DNA of 64,000 nt from Megascapheus bottae (GCA_024803745.1 JANJXV010000040.1:1041076-1105075), one strand, 5' to 3'. Counted from the first letter of the stretch, positions 43,488 through 54,055 are shown. Program-made: numbers and translations. Notes: generated from the sequence alone by a model not told the origin.

Positions 43488-46400
43488 AAGATGAGGAAGG
43501 AGAGAGGAGGAAGAGGTGGAGAAAAACATTTGTTCAGCTTCTGGGTCCAAGAAAAAGCTTTCCATGGCTAAAATCCTGACAGCCTTGGCGGGATCCTTCC
43601 ATGCTTCCTTTCCTACAGTGTGGTGGCGGTGGCACTGGGGTTTTGAACTCAGGTCCTTGGGGGATGTCAAAGCGGCGTATGAACCCACCCCTCTCTCCCT
43701 ATTTTCCTTTCTGGATTTTCCTTTCCAGATGTCTTGTTTCACAGCGCTGTCCCCAGCTTCTCTCTCTCGTCATCTCAGCCTCCCGGGTAGCTGGGATTAC
43801 AGACTGTGCCCAGCTAGGAGTTAAGAAGGAAATCAGTCGTAGGAACTTTTCTTCCCAGGCTGACCTTGAACTTTGAGCCTCCAGTGTTTAGCTTGCCAAG
43901 CAGCGGGGATCACAGGTGTGAGCTACTGGCACGTAGCCTGGGGCTACACGGGTGTTGTTTTTGTCAAATTTTAAATAAAGGACAAAAATACTTCTCATTA
44001 TCCAGGTTGTCTTGGAAAGCCCAGGAAAGAAAGAAAACAACCATTCCTGGTTTGTCTTTGTGCTTATCATCATCACCATTTTATTATTATTATTATTATT
44101 TTATTATTATTATTATTATTATTATATTCTGTGTATATGGTAGTGAGATTCGAACTCAGGGCCCTGGTATTGGTCTCCTTCAGCTTTTTTCTTTCCCCAC
44201 TCAAGGCTGGCGCTCCACCACTTGAGCCACGGCTCCTCGTCTAGCATTTTTCTGGCTGGTGGAGTTCAATTTCTCATGGCTGCGTCTGCCGTGGCTGGCT
44301 TTGAACGGTGAGCTGGGATTCCAGCAGCCTGGGCTCGGTTCTGCTTGGAATGCCCTCCCTCGGTCGATGTCAGGTGGATATTTTTGGGGGGAGAGGGGGT
44401 TCCCTCCATCCCCCCCACCCCACCCCTTAAGCTTGATCACACATCTGCCATTTCAAAACAAAAGTCAGGCCAGTCAAACCTTCCTTAGGGCCTCTGGGGC
44501 TCAAGCATCTCCATAGCAACCAGGCCGGGCAGGGAGTTGGCAGGCCTGGGCAGTTTCAACAAGAACAAACAGGATTCCAACCACAAGCTCCTTTAATGCT
44601 TCCCAGCACCAGAGCACAGGCCAAGCGCGGAGGCCGTCGGAAAGTTCTAGAAGTTTTCTTGGAGGGGGCAGATGGTCTCTCTGGCATCTAGGCCCACGTT
44701 GGTCATGCAACCACAAAACTCTGCTCCCGTGAGCGGAAGGAATGCGAGAACCCCCGAGTAAGACGACCAGCTCATGGGGAGAACTTCAGAGACCACCGTG
44801 AACTCACTGCACCCCGGCTCACACCTGTTATCCCGGCTGAGGATCGTGGTTCAAAGCCAACCCGGGGAAGGAAAGTCTGTGAGACTCTGATCTCCAGTGA
44901 GCCACCAAAAAGCCAGAAGAACCACATCTCTGGGGTTCAAATGGTCCAGTGCCAGGGTTGAAGGAAACACACACACACAGGTCAGAAGGGAGGGACACTG
45001 GCTGGTCACCTCCTGGCTTCTGAATTTCTTTCCGTGATGGTGAAAGGAAATGAACAATGACCACGACACTGTCGATCATAATAATGACAATAAACCTCAC
45101 ATGGGTTGATATTGGTGGCCCTGATGACACTTCTAGAAGGCCACCCCTGGCTAAGCACCCGGGATGGCTGCCTACGAGGAGACGGAAACCTGGAGGATTC
45201 CAGGCCCCAAATTCACGAGAGCCAGGGACACACCCGGCAAAAATCAGGACGGGAGGCGTGGTTCAGGTGGTCCGGCGCCCCCTCCTTTCCCCAAAACAAC
45301 CACAACTAACAACAAACAACCCACCTTAGAACCAAACCAGAGAGAAAACCAGCTGGATCTAGAATTTTGCCCTGCATGAGAGATTCCTTCTCCAAGTAGA
45401 CAGCTCATGCAACTTTCCACTGCAGGCCTGCCAGATTCCGAGTCCATAAATAAATCTCTCATTCTTGTTTTTTTTCCTTTTTCCTCCCTCCCCTGAAAGC
45501 AGGCACTCTGGTCTTAACCAAAATCATGTGCTGTGAAAGACTGTTTGTGGGTGTTTCGCCTTAAATTCCAGGAGACTGTGTAAACACGCGGGCTTGCTCA
45601 CACACTTTACCACAGGGGCCAGAGCTTGTCTGACTTAACGACCACCTTTCCACGCCTTTCGCTCCTCGGAGATGGGAAATGCCTGCTTTTTTAGGGTTCC
45701 GTGTGCGTGTGCTTGAACTCAGACGGAAAGGGGCTTCCAAACTCTACCACCTCGTTTTAATTATCTATTTTTTTAAGGTCTGAAACCAGGACTTGAACTC
45801 GGTACCTGACACGTTTGCTCCCTGGCTAATATTCTACTGGCTTCTAGCCTCTCTTTTCCTAAATGAGAAGACAGAGGCCCAGCAGTAAAGGGTCACTCGT
45901 CAGATATCACAGGACAAATAGGTGACAGAGCTGAGCCGGCTGAGATGTGAGGATCAAGGTTCAAAGCCAGCCTGGGCAGAAAAGGGAGGAGAAGGGAGGG
46001 GAGGAGAAGGGAGGGGAAGAGAAGGGAGGGGAGGAGAAGGGAGGGGAGGAGAAGGGAGGAGAAGAGAAGGGAGGGAAGGGGAGGAGAAGGGAGGGGAGGA
46101 GAAGGGAGGGGAAGAGAAGGGAGGGAAGGGGAGGAGAAGGGAGGGGAGGGGAGGAGAAGGGAGGGGAGGAGAACGGAGGAGGGGAGAAGAAGGGAGGGGA
46201 GGAGAAGGGAGGGGAGGAGAACGGAGGAGGGGAGGAGAAGGGAGGGGAGGAGAAGGGAGGGGAGGAGAACGGAGGAGGGGAGGAGAAGGGAGGGGAGGGG
46301 AGGAGAAGGGAGGGGAGGGGAGGAGAACGGAGGAGGGGACAGGAGGGGGGAGAAGGAAAGGAGGGGAAAAGGGGAGGGAGGGTGAACTTCAAACTATACC

Positions 46401-48284
46401 AACCATTAAGCCACTCGCTCTCTTTTTTTTGGGGGGGGGGACAATTAATGCTGGCCAGTGCCACGATGAGACAATTTCATCTGGGGACAGGACTCTGCCC
46501 GCCCCCCCCCCCCCCCCAGCTCTCCCACGTCCCTTGACGGGAAAGCAGGAAAATGCCGTGGATTTTCCATGCACCCAGGCTCCCATCCAGAAAGCTACAA
46601 CATGGATGAAGATAAATATCCCCACTGGCAAGGAACTTCTTTCTCTTGATAGTTCAGAGCCTGAGACCCAGGTGTGTGTGTGTGCACGTGTGTCTGTGTG
46701 TGTGCGTTGTGTGTGTTCAAGTCCAGGGGTCTTGATCTCAGGGCTTGGGTGCTGTCCCCGAGCTTTCTCCACTCAACACTGGCGCTCTACCACTTGAACC
46801 ACGGCCCCACGTGTGGCTTTTTGGTGGTTCATTGGGGGAATAAGTTTCAGGTGCTCAGATCTCAGCCTCCCAGAGGAGCTGGATTCTAGGTGTGAGTCAC
46901 ACTGCCCCGGGGGCTGGGACACTAAAGTCACAGTTCTCACACAGGGTGACACGGCGACAGAGGCCTTGGGCCTCTCAGCTCCCAGTCTCACCATCTGGGT
47001 TCCCCTATCCAACAGCCCAGGTTTGTGATGTGGAGAAGACAAAGAACGTGGTGTGTTCAAGCTGTCATTAACTTCCACGCAGACACCACACCTCCTTCTC
47101 CAAGCAAACCAGACAGGAAACTCCCGGAAGACCCCGCTCCCCCAGGAAGATTCAGCCCCAAGCACCCCTCCAGGGAACGGGTGGGGGGGCTCGACGTAGG
47201 GGCCCAGCAGACTGCAGAAGGCTGGTGTTGGGGTTCAGAGCCTGAAGAGGGGTGGCTCACCGGATGCAGCTGCTTATCAAAATCCTTCCAAATTTAGGCT
47301 TTCATCACGGGCAGAGAGCAAGGTCTGGGCTAAGGCTGTCAGTCAGAACACAGGGGAAGAGTGTGTGTGTGTGTGTGTGTGCGTGTGTGTGTGTAAGAAT
47401 CTCGCTCACCTAGATATCAGGATCCTGGAAACTGGCAAGCTGGGATCTGGCCAGGGGACGGGGGAATTGAACAAACCCTGCTTTTCTTGTTTTGGTGGTG
47501 GTGGGGCTTGAACTCAGGGCCTGGGTGCTGCCCCAGAACTCTTCAGCTCAAGGCTAGGCCCTCTGCCACTTGAACCACAGCACCACATCTGGTTTGCTGG
47601 TGGTTCCTTGGCGATCAGAGTCGCATGGACTTTCCTGCCCAGGCTGGCTTTGAACCTGCGATCCTCAGATCTCAGCCTCCTGAGTAGCTGGGATGCCAGG
47701 CGGAAGCCACCATGCCCGGCTCCAGATCCTGTTTTTCTTTCACTGTGAAGACACCTGGCCTGAGCTCACCTGTTCTAAGCAAACAGGGCAGTGTCCACTC
47801 CCCCAGCTCAGGCCCCAAGCCGAGAGACGCCCGGCCAGGCAGGGGAGGCAGAAAAGGCCCAGGCGATCCCGCCATGCCCTCCCCACACCAGAAACTCAGA
47901 GGCCTTCCGGGAAATTTCCTTTCCTGGCAAGGCAGTGTTATTTTCAGCCATTCTCTCCCCCACCCCACCCCACCGCGAACCTCTTCAAACTTGTAACAAC
48001 ACATGAAATGGCGTCAGGTTTTACTGTCGGGCGGGAGGCTGGCACCGATGCCAAAGAGACAGAAAAGAGAGCGGTGGTGCCAGACGCCTGTGGCTCAATG
48101 CGTGGAATCCCAGCTACTCAGGAGGCGGAGATCTGAGGCTCCAGGGTCAAAGCCAGCTACGAGGGGCTTATCTCCAGTGAACCAGCAAAAAGCAGGAAGT
48201 GGGGTTGTGGTTCAAGTGGTAGAGTGCCACCCCTGAGTGAAAAAGCTAAGTAAGCAAGGCATGGCCCTGAGTTCAAGTCCCAAG

Positions 48285-48327
<43 letters not shown>

Positions 48328-48913
48328 ACGTGTACCAGTTCTGGGGCTTGAACTCCAGGCCTGACACTTTCCCAAACAGCTAAACTGTCCCATCTTTACC
48401 ATCAACTCTTCCTTTCTAATCAGGAAGGACAGAAAGCCCTCTCTTAGATAGCAGGTAGGGTGGAATGGGGAAAAAGAGAGGAAAAAGATAAAGGCAGATG
48501 CTGGAGGAAAAAGAGCTCAAGGCTAAGTAGGGCTAGATCACCAGATCCCGGTCTCAAAACAACAACCGTAGAAACTCAGAGGGCTGGTTTGAAAAGCAGT
48601 GGTTGAGGAACAGGGGTTCCAGGCCCGCCTGGGTCTCTAAATTCATGAGACTCCATCTCCGTCAAAGGCTGGGGCCACGTGGAACAACTGTCTGTTAGTA
48701 ACGGCACAATGGTGGGAGCCTGCATTCTCCCGGGGACAAATAGAAATAGGAGGATCACAGTCCAGATTGGCTCAGGAATACAACTAGATGCAACCCTGAA
48801 AATAGTCAACACATGCACACAGAAAAAGTGTGTGTGTGGGGGGGCTGGAAACGTGGCTTAAGGGATAAGCACGTGGTTACCAAGTGCAAGAAAAAGGGCC
48901 TCAAGTTTAACCC

Positions 48914-48952
<39 letters not shown>

Positions 48953-50731
48953 ACATTATTTTTGGCTCAGCCAAAGCCTGGATCTCCCTATTTCCCAGCC
49001 TGGAATAATTGTGGATACCCGACAACTCAGATCCAAGGAAGACATTTCTCGCTCAGCCTATTCAAGGGGCAGGAGGAAAAAGCAACTGGGGAGGTTTGAG
49101 GCCAACACGGGAGGACTGCCGACACGAGGCTGGAAGAGTCTGGCTCTGGGGGATGTTGGAAAAGCCAGATTGACTGCTGGCTGGGCTGTGGGGCTCAAGG
49201 CTACCGCCCTGGCCCCTAGAGCTACAGCTACACTTCCCCATTTTCTAGTGATTAACTGGAGATAAGAGTCTCTCCTTCTTTAGTGTCCGGGCTGGTTTTG
49301 AACCCTGATCCTCAGATCTCAGCCTCTTGAGTAGCTAGGATGACGTGCCCTGCCTTAACAACTTAACAAATAAAACAAAACACCAAGGATTGAATCCAGG
49401 ACCCTGGATTTGCTACATACACAAGCGCTCTGTTCTTTGAACCACACCTCTGGCCTTTCAAATCACTGGTCTCACGAGAGAATACAAGAATGGATCTCAA
49501 TAAATTCCAACACACTTTCTAGAGTGGGGATTAAACTTTGGGCCTTTTTCATTTTGCAATGGCAGCCAAATGAGCTATACACCAGTTATGTCACACCTCC
49601 AGCCACTCCTTTCTTTTTAGGGTGTGTGTTGGCTATTTTCAAGGTCTTAAAGAAATATATATATATATTTTTTTGGGGGGGGAGGGAGCTTTTCCTACCT
49701 TTCTGCCAGCCAACCCCCACTACGTAAGGTACCTTCTGGTGCTTCTTCACCTTGGATAAATCATTTAATCTGCCGGGGGCTGGTCACGCCTGTCGTTCCA
49801 GCTACTCTGGAGGCTGAGATCTGAAGATCATAATTTAAGGCCAGCCCGGGGAAGAAAAGTCCCTGAGATTCTTAGCACCAGGGAACCAAGAAAAAAAGCT
49901 GAAAGTGGTAGAGTGCTAGCTTTGGGAGATTCCTTTATGAAACTATATTCCAGGGGATCAGGGTTTTGACTGTAGAAGACCCCCCCCAAAATGATACAAG
50001 TGGATGATAATTCATCCACTAAAATTTTCTGCTTCCCTCCCCACGGTGGAGACAGGAAGGAAAGAATATTGCCACCCAGGGATTCTGAACACACCTCACC
50101 CCCCCGTCTCTGGTTTTCTGCCTCCTCACCATAGACAGGGGGATCCCAGGACCTCATCTTTAATTATTCCCAGCCCTACAACACAGCTTCACAGTCCCAG
50201 CTCGGAGGAAGACAGCTAAGCCACTGTACCTAACCCCAGCACGTGGCTCTGGCTAGGACAGACGACAGGGTCACCCCTGGCCCCAGAGTTTCAAGCTTTC
50301 TAGGCAGAGAGATTGGAACTTTAACTAAGACACTTTGGCAGAGGGAGAGAAAAAAAATTTCCAAAGAGCTAGGGTGGGGCAGGGTGGGGCCAACCCTGCC
50401 TAGAAAAGCCAGCAGACATTTTTTTGGGGTGTGTGTGTAGGAGGAATTAGAGATACCGGGAAGCTGGTATGGTGACAGGCCTGGTGGGGAATAGCGAGAG
50501 ATGGGGTGTCTACTTTGATGTCTTTTACTTTCTTCCTTCTCATCCCCTCTGGCCGGGCTTGAATGTCCAGCCCCAGGGCCAAGAAACTTAAAATTTTTGT
50601 TTTATTGTTGTTTTGTTACAAGCCCCTGGTGACTTACAATTTGTCTCTTACGGCTATCTCTCTTGAGATAGTTTGCCAGGGGTTGCCTGGCAAAAGAAAA
50701 AGAAAAATTAAAAAAAAAATTCGACCTTTCG

Positions 50732-50770
<39 letters not shown>

Positions 50771-51967
50771 TACTGGGGCTTGAGCTCAGGGCCTGAGCAC
50801 TGTCCTTGGGTTTTCTCAAGTCTACAGCTCTACCACTTGAGCCACAGCACCACTTCTGGCATTTTCTATGTATGTGGTACCGAGGAATCGAACCCGGGTT
50901 TCTGCCATGCTGGGTAAGCACTCTACCACGAGGCCACACTCCCGGTCTTGTTTTGTTTTTCTTCTTTTTAAGGCTCGGGCTGTCTTTGAACTTGTGATCC
51001 TCAGATCTCTCCACGACCTATGAGTAGCTAGGCCGAGACAGGCCGGGAGCCACCAGTTCAGGCCAGGCAGCTTGGAGTCTTTTTTCCTGCCTGCCAATGT
51101 CAGCTTGTAGGAGGCGAATCGGGGCATAAAAGGTCCTTTTGACTCCGGCTGGGTGTCTCCTCACCCCTCTGCCCCCCCAAATCCCTTAGGTGCTGGGTCT
51201 GTGGCCTCTCCCTGGGGTTTCTCACTGGCACGGCAGGCTGGCTGGTGGGTGTCTGGGGGTGCAGGCTCTACCTGGGGTGCAGGTGAAGGGCCAGGCCCTG
51301 GGGGTGGACAGGACGGGTGGGGGCCTGCAGGTCAGGTGGGACGCTGGCTCTCAGCCGGAAACGCCAGCCCCCCCTCGCCTGCCCCCCCGAGATAGGCATC
51401 GCCCATCCCTCCCTGCAGCCTCTGCTGGGCTCTCCAGACTTGAAGATATTTATCACACTTGGGAGGGGAAAGAAAAAAACAACACAAAAACCTCCAGTCA
51501 GGACAAGCCAGTCTTTCAGGAGGAGAGCTGGGCTCTGGGGAAACGGGGGGGCCCCCTTCTTCTCCCGCCTGCACCCCCTTCTGTGACACTTTGTGGGGAC
51601 CCCGGCCCCACTGCCCCCCACGGTCCTGCCGGCCAGGGGGGCCTCGATTTCCCCCATGAAGTGTGTATGGGTGTGTGGGTGCCCGGATCCTTGAGCCCTC
51701 TGGAAACTCGGGGTGCCAGCAGACCTGAACCCCACTTTTATTATTATTATTATTGGTTTTTTTTTCCATCTTCCCAGCCCGGGTGTCCCCCCGCGTCCTC
51801 CTGCCGTGGCCGTCGGGGGGGGAAGCAGCGCCAGGACCTTCCCCCCCCACACCCCAGGGGGGACCCCAAGATCGGAGCCCCCCCACTCCTCCCTCACTCA
51901 CCCAGAAGATGAAGTTGAAGCCGAAGAGCAGGTATTTGATGCACTTGGTGCCTCCTTTGACAGGCAT
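32239..51967 (-). CDS. CD9: CD9 tetraspanin, complete coding region in eight exons
   Basis: CD9 is a four-helix plasma-membrane tetraspanin that organises membrane microdomains with integrins and EWI/IgSF partners, is needed for sperm-egg fusion and is an exosome marker. Coding exons in transcript order: 51967-51902, 41978-41876, 35463-35366, 34943-34869, 34367-34269, 33975-33886, 33619-33536, 32304-32239, all with AG/GT borders and matching phases. The 226-residue product (human 228) has four hydrophobic helices, a small loop with one N-glycosylation site (NSS), and a large loop with the tetraspanin CCG motif and paired cysteines in CPKKD and PCPD. It ends [11 protein letters not shown]. The two-residue difference lies in the asparagine-rich small loop. 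No frame break. Confidence 0.98.
32440..33482. repeat. 1-kb array of a 45-46-bp unit with TGCGCATGCTC, in CD9 intron 7
   Basis: About twenty-two copies of a unit reading CCCACTGCGCATGCTCAGGG plus GGTACCCAGGGAGGCGGCCC. A block containing TACTGTACATGGTCACGGAG occurs at 32882 and again at 33251, 369 bp apart with the same order of variant units, so a higher-order duplication of about eight units has occurred. It fills most of the intron between CD9 exons 7 and 8. Confidence 0.96.
33536..33619 (-). CDS. CD9: CD9 exon 7
   Basis: [20 protein letters not shown] then GIGIAVVM: last large-loop cysteine and start of TM4. The acceptor CCCCAAG has a short pyrimidine tract. The first residue is Pro where human has Ser. 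Confidence 0.94.
33886..33975 (-). CDS. CD9: CD9 exon 6
   Basis: [20 protein letters not shown] then [10 protein letters not shown]: holds the CCG tetraspanin signature. Acceptor CTCTACAG, donor GTAAAC. Confidence 0.97.
34018..34226. repeat. (CA)n/(CGCATG)n alternating repeat in CD9 intron 5
   Basis: About 205 bp of strictly alternating pyrimidine-purine (CACACACGCATG units) within an intron of about 290 bp. Confidence 0.95.
34269..34367 (-). CDS. CD9: CD9 exon 5
   Basis: [20 protein letters not shown] then [13 protein letters not shown]: helices A/B of the large loop. Acceptor TGTTACAG; the donor GTAATA is weak, next to a Z-DNA-prone intron. Confidence 0.96.
34616..34803 (-). mobile_element. 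Double ID-like SINE
   Basis: Both halves intact; same orientation as CD9, intron 4. Confidence 0.9.
34869..34943 (-). CDS. CD9: CD9 exon 4
   Basis: [20 protein letters not shown] then SHKDQ: TM3 and entry into the large loop. The acceptor TCCCCTAG uses TAG. Confidence 0.96.
35366..35463 (-). CDS. CD9: CD9 exon 3
   Basis: [20 protein letters not shown] and [15 protein letters not shown]2 and the intracellular loop with membrane-proximal cysteines. Acceptor CATCCTCAG, donor GTGAGT. Confidence 0.97.
35518..35571. repeat. (CTC)n trinucleotide repeat
   Basis: About seventeen CTC units, 55 bp upstream (gene sense) of the CD9 exon 3 acceptor. Confidence 0.95.
35620..35795 (+). mobile_element. Double ID-like SINE
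   Basis: Antisense to CD9; first half truncated, AAAAC-type tail at 35790-35812. Confidence 0.85.
36388..36630 (+). mobile_element. Compound B1/ID-like SINE
   Basis: Full-length, CD9 intron 2. A diverged reverse copy lies at 36180-36355. Confidence 0.85.
37215..37330 (-). mobile_element. B1-like part of a compound SINE
   Basis: Interrupted at its end by the double-ID element at 37343. Confidence 0.75.
37343..37537 (-). mobile_element. Double ID-like SINE
   Basis: Both halves present; appears inserted at the edge of the older element at 37215-37330. Another partial copy follows at 37560-37690. Confidence 0.88.
37935..38135 (+). mobile_element. Compound B1/ID-like SINE, internally deleted
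   Basis: (ACAA)n tail at 38128-38150. Confidence 0.8.
38573..39280. repeat. 0.7-kb purine tract (GAG/GAA)n in CD9 intron 2
   Basis: Uninterrupted purines on the + strand, made of GGAGGA blocks alternating with AAGAGAAAGAGAAG blocks in a higher-order pattern of roughly 55-130 bp. The spurious Glu/Arg/Lys and Leu/Ser/Pro frames here are repeat artefacts. Confidence 0.97.
39290..39500 (+). mobile_element. Compound B1/ID-like SINE
   Basis: Directly follows the purine tract; tail continues into the (CA)n run. Confidence 0.85.
39502..39548. repeat. (CA)n microsatellite
   Basis: About 22 units. Confidence 0.95.
39548..39985. other. Non-repeat sequence in CD9 intron 2
   Basis: About 440 bp without recognisable SINE or exon features, bounded by (CA)n and (GT)n runs. 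GC-rich in the first half. Confidence 0.5.
39990..40025. repeat. (GT)n microsatellite
   Basis: About 17 units. Confidence 0.95.
40804..40990 (-). mobile_element. Double ID-like SINE
   Basis: Near-consensus, CD9 intron 2. Confidence 0.9.
41155..41362 (+). mobile_element. Compound SINE, diverged
   Basis: A reverse fragment follows at 41390-41505, forming an imperfect inverted pair. Confidence 0.7.
41709..41752. repeat. (CA)n microsatellite
   Basis: About 21 units, 125 bp from CD9 exon 2. Confidence 0.95.
41876..41978 (-). CDS. CD9: CD9 exon 2
   Basis: [20 protein letters not shown], then [13 protein letters not shown]: rest of TM1 and small extracellular loop. Acceptor CTCTTGCAG, donor GTGAGG. 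Confidence 0.97.
42610..42825 (-). mobile_element. Compound B1/ID-like SINE
   Basis: Full-length, CD9 intron 1. Confidence 0.85.
43220..43485 (+). mobile_element. Compound SINE with (CA)n tail
   Basis: The SINE at 43220-43442 ends in a (CA)n run at 43444-43483, as several others in the window do. Confidence 0.85.
43625..43940 (-). mobile_element. Diverged B1-like SINE pieces
   Basis: B1-like segment (CATCTCAGCCTCCCGGGTAG at 43772) plus a second B1-like half at 43855-43930. Confidence 0.6.
44079..44126. repeat. (ATT)n microsatellite
   Basis: About 15 units, with one break at 44099. Confidence 0.93.
44130..44310 (-). mobile_element. Compound SINE
   Basis: The ID-like half is clear; the B1-like half is shortened. 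Confidence 0.75.
44810..44970 (+). mobile_element. Compound SINE, truncated
   Basis: CD9 intron 1. Confidence 0.7.
45366..45930. other. CD9 intron 1 sequence, no strong feature
   Basis: Ordinary-composition sequence with a weak ID-like remnant at 45775-45850. No exon recognised. Confidence 0.5.
45984..46384. repeat. 0.4-kb purine minisatellite, CD9 intron 1
   Basis: Units of GGGAGGGGAGGAGAA, 15-35 bp, + strand all purine except a few AACGG interruptions. It follows a SINE fragment (45930-45983), from whose tail it probably grew. Confidence 0.95.
46715..46905 (-). mobile_element. Compound SINE
   Basis: B1-like half shortened. Confidence 0.75.
47500..47720 (-). mobile_element. Compound B1/ID-like SINE
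   Basis: Full-length, near-consensus. Confidence 0.88.
48078..48328 (+). mobile_element. Compound SINE with (GT)n tail
   Basis: SINE to about 48288, then (GT)n to 48327. Inverted pair with the copy at 47500-47720. Confidence 0.85.
48919..48951. repeat. (CA)n microsatellite
   Basis: About 16 units. Confidence 0.95.
49215..49350 (-). mobile_element. Compound SINE, truncated
   Basis: B1-like half and start of ID-like half. Confidence 0.75.
49775..49925 (+). mobile_element. Compound SINE, truncated
   Basis: Ends soon after GTGGTAGAGTG. Confidence 0.75.
50734..50948 (-). mobile_element. Double ID-like SINE with (GT)n tail
   Basis: SINE at 50768-50948; its tail (reverse strand) is the (GT)n run at 50734-50769. 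A B1-like half follows at 50963-51055. Confidence 0.85.
51902..51967 (-). CDS. CD9: CD9 exon 1, coding part
   Basis: ATG at 51967-51965; 22 codons, [20 protein letters not shown] and FW, start of TM1 with an N-terminal palmitoylatable cysteine. Donor GTGAGT. Confidence 0.97.
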
Positions 51968-52080
51968 GGTGCGGGCTGCGTGCAGACTCGGGGGGACCGG
52001 GCGGAGTGGGGGGACCCGACGGCGGCGGCGGTGGCGGACACCGGACTGGGCCTGCGGCTGCACTTTTAAAAAAGTGCCAC
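51968..52080 (-). promoter_or_regulatory. CD9: CD9 5' UTR and core promoter
   Basis: GC-rich leader (GCCGCCGCCGTC) upstream of the ATG. The + strand palindrome GCACTTTTAAAAAAGTGC at 52060-52077 is the only A/T-rich element and could position transcription. The start site itself is not determinable here. Confidence 0.5.
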
Positions 52081-52111
52081 TCCTTAGAGGCGCGCAGGCG
52101 CCCCGGGACCC

Positions 52112-52312
52112 AGACCACGCCCACCGCCCCACCCCGCCACGCCCACCGACGAGGACACGCCCACCGTCGCGCCACGCCCACCGCCTCACAGCCACGCCCA
52201 CCGGACGGCACCGCCACGCCCACCACGCACCAAACCACGCCCACCACCTCACAACCACGCCCACCCCCGACAAGGCCACGCCCACCCCGACAAGGCCACG
52301 CCCACCCCAGGG
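52112..52312 (-). promoter_or_regulatory. CD9: Ten-copy CACGCCCACC array upstream of CD9
   Basis: CACGCCCACC occurs ten times in 200 bp, with irregular 15-30-bp spacing, starting about 145 bp upstream of the CD9 ATG. In gene sense it reads GGTGGGCGTG, a KLF/Sp-type GC/GT box (family knowledge). Binding is inference. Confidence 0.8.
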
Positions 52313-52320
52313 GTCCAAGC

Positions 52321-54055
52321 TTTAGGGCTTCCTGCAATACTCACCCCATCCTCCTTCTGGTCCCCCCTCTTCTTGCTTCTGACCATCTTGGGGCCTCTCC
52401 AGGTGGTCACCGCCTCCCTCACCTCCCTGCCGGCCGCTTTTAACCAAAGGGAAGTCTCGCCTTTCCGGTTCTCCCGGTTGATGGGGTTGGAGGGGGCGGT
52501 GCTGTCTCAGCCCAGCCTTTAACTCTGGGTGGTCTAAACGAAGGAAAAAAAACAAAAACAAACACAGAATACGCCCTTAATGTCAGGGTTTGGGGTCCAG
52601 ACGCGGCCTCTTGCCCGGATCTTGGCTTTGGAGGGACACATAAGTGGGGTTCTGGGTATTTCCCCTTACCAGCTCCCCATGTTGGCTTGCTTTCTCTCTG
52701 GCATCTTTGTAAACTTGTATTTTATTCAAGATCAACCCATTATTTCGCAGCAGGTACTGGAGGAGGAATTTAGCAGTTTGCAAACACCCCGAGTTGGAAA
52801 AAGACCAGAGGGGAGACGAGACGGAGGGATGGAAATAAATATAAGGTGACCCCAGGGCTGCTGGCCCAGGCAGGCATCCAGTTCTGGCTGGCCCGTGGTG
52901 GCTTTCTTGTTGCCCACAGGGGTAGAGACAGGGCCAGGACACCCCTGCTCCATCTGGTCCCCAGCCTCTGAGCTGCTCTCTGGATGGAGGGGTATGGGGG
53001 GAGAACCCCACTCCAGCTCCATTCCACCTGGGCGGACCCCCAGCAAGTGATGTGAGAATTGAAAACAAACTTGGCCACGGTTGTTTTCCTTTTCTTTCTT
53101 TCCAAATGGCAATTCCCGTAAAAGGGTCCTTTTATTCTAGGAAAAGCAAAACACACCCAGGACAGAGACAAATCTCAGGAGGCCAGAAGACTTTGAAGTC
53201 AAAGGCAGTAGGGGTGGCTCGCTTAGCTGCAGTCCAGATTAGCTATCCAGATCAGTAAATAGCCCAAGCAGGAGAAACTTTGGTTTTCGAATTAACCAGC
53301 AACAAAACAAACAAACAAAGCTGGGAGCAGAAGAGTGGCCTTGAGAGAGATAGCTATGGGACAGCCCTCAGGCTGTGAGTTCAAATCCCCCCTCTCCCCA
53401 CACCACTGTAAGTCAGCTGGGCTGTGGCTTTCTTATTTTATTCTTCATTGCCTTTATGTTTGCTTCAGGGTTGGACTCAGTCTTTTTGCCCCTCCCAGCT
53501 TCATTAGAGGCACAAGTTGGAAAGAAGGGGTTGGGGGGTGTGTGTGGCTTTAGTGGCTTGGCAGAGGAGCCAATTCCAGGGGGTAGAGGAATTGGCTGTG
53601 CAAAGGCCCAGGGGCCTTCCAGAAGACTTGCAGCAGCTGGTGGAAGGAAAAGCAAATTTGGGATGTTGTGAGTCAAATTTCACCCCTGTCCATGTAATGT
53701 GTCCTCTGTGGTGGGGACAGAGGCGGAGTGGGATAGTGTCATATTGTGTAATTCTGGCCAGAGTCCATCTGTCTCCAGAGAACAGGTCTAAGGAAAGAAA
53801 AAAAAAAAAAGAGGTTCAATTTCTCCCTGTCCCCCTCTTCCTGTTGCCAGAGGGAAGAATTCAGCTAACATTTCTGTTTACAGTACACACTAGCTCTTCC
53901 CTCCCTGTGGGTACAAAGTTTCCTGAGAGCTTGGAGAGTGACCATTTTATTACTGTTGTTTCTACTCAGAAAACAAGGGCCGGGCAGCGCATAGACCACT
54001 TCACCTATCATCAGGGAGCTCTTTAATTTTATTTATTTTATTTGTGTGTGTGTGT
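52321..54055. other. CD9 upstream flank, mostly non-repeat
   Basis: Largely free of SINEs, unusual for this window. Includes pyrimidine runs and a GTGAGTATTG donor-like site on the reverse strand near 52342 that could belong to an alternative noncoding exon; no coding evidence. Confidence 0.4.

Noticed and set aside
45922..46797. 291-codon Gly/Glu-rich frame
   Set aside because: Translation of the purine minisatellite plus a SINE fragment.
52322..52561. 79-codon reverse frame upstream of CD9, possible extra CD9 exon
   Set aside because: A donor-like GTGAGT exists near 52342 but there is no recognisable homology or acceptor evidence; left as a possible noncoding exon only.
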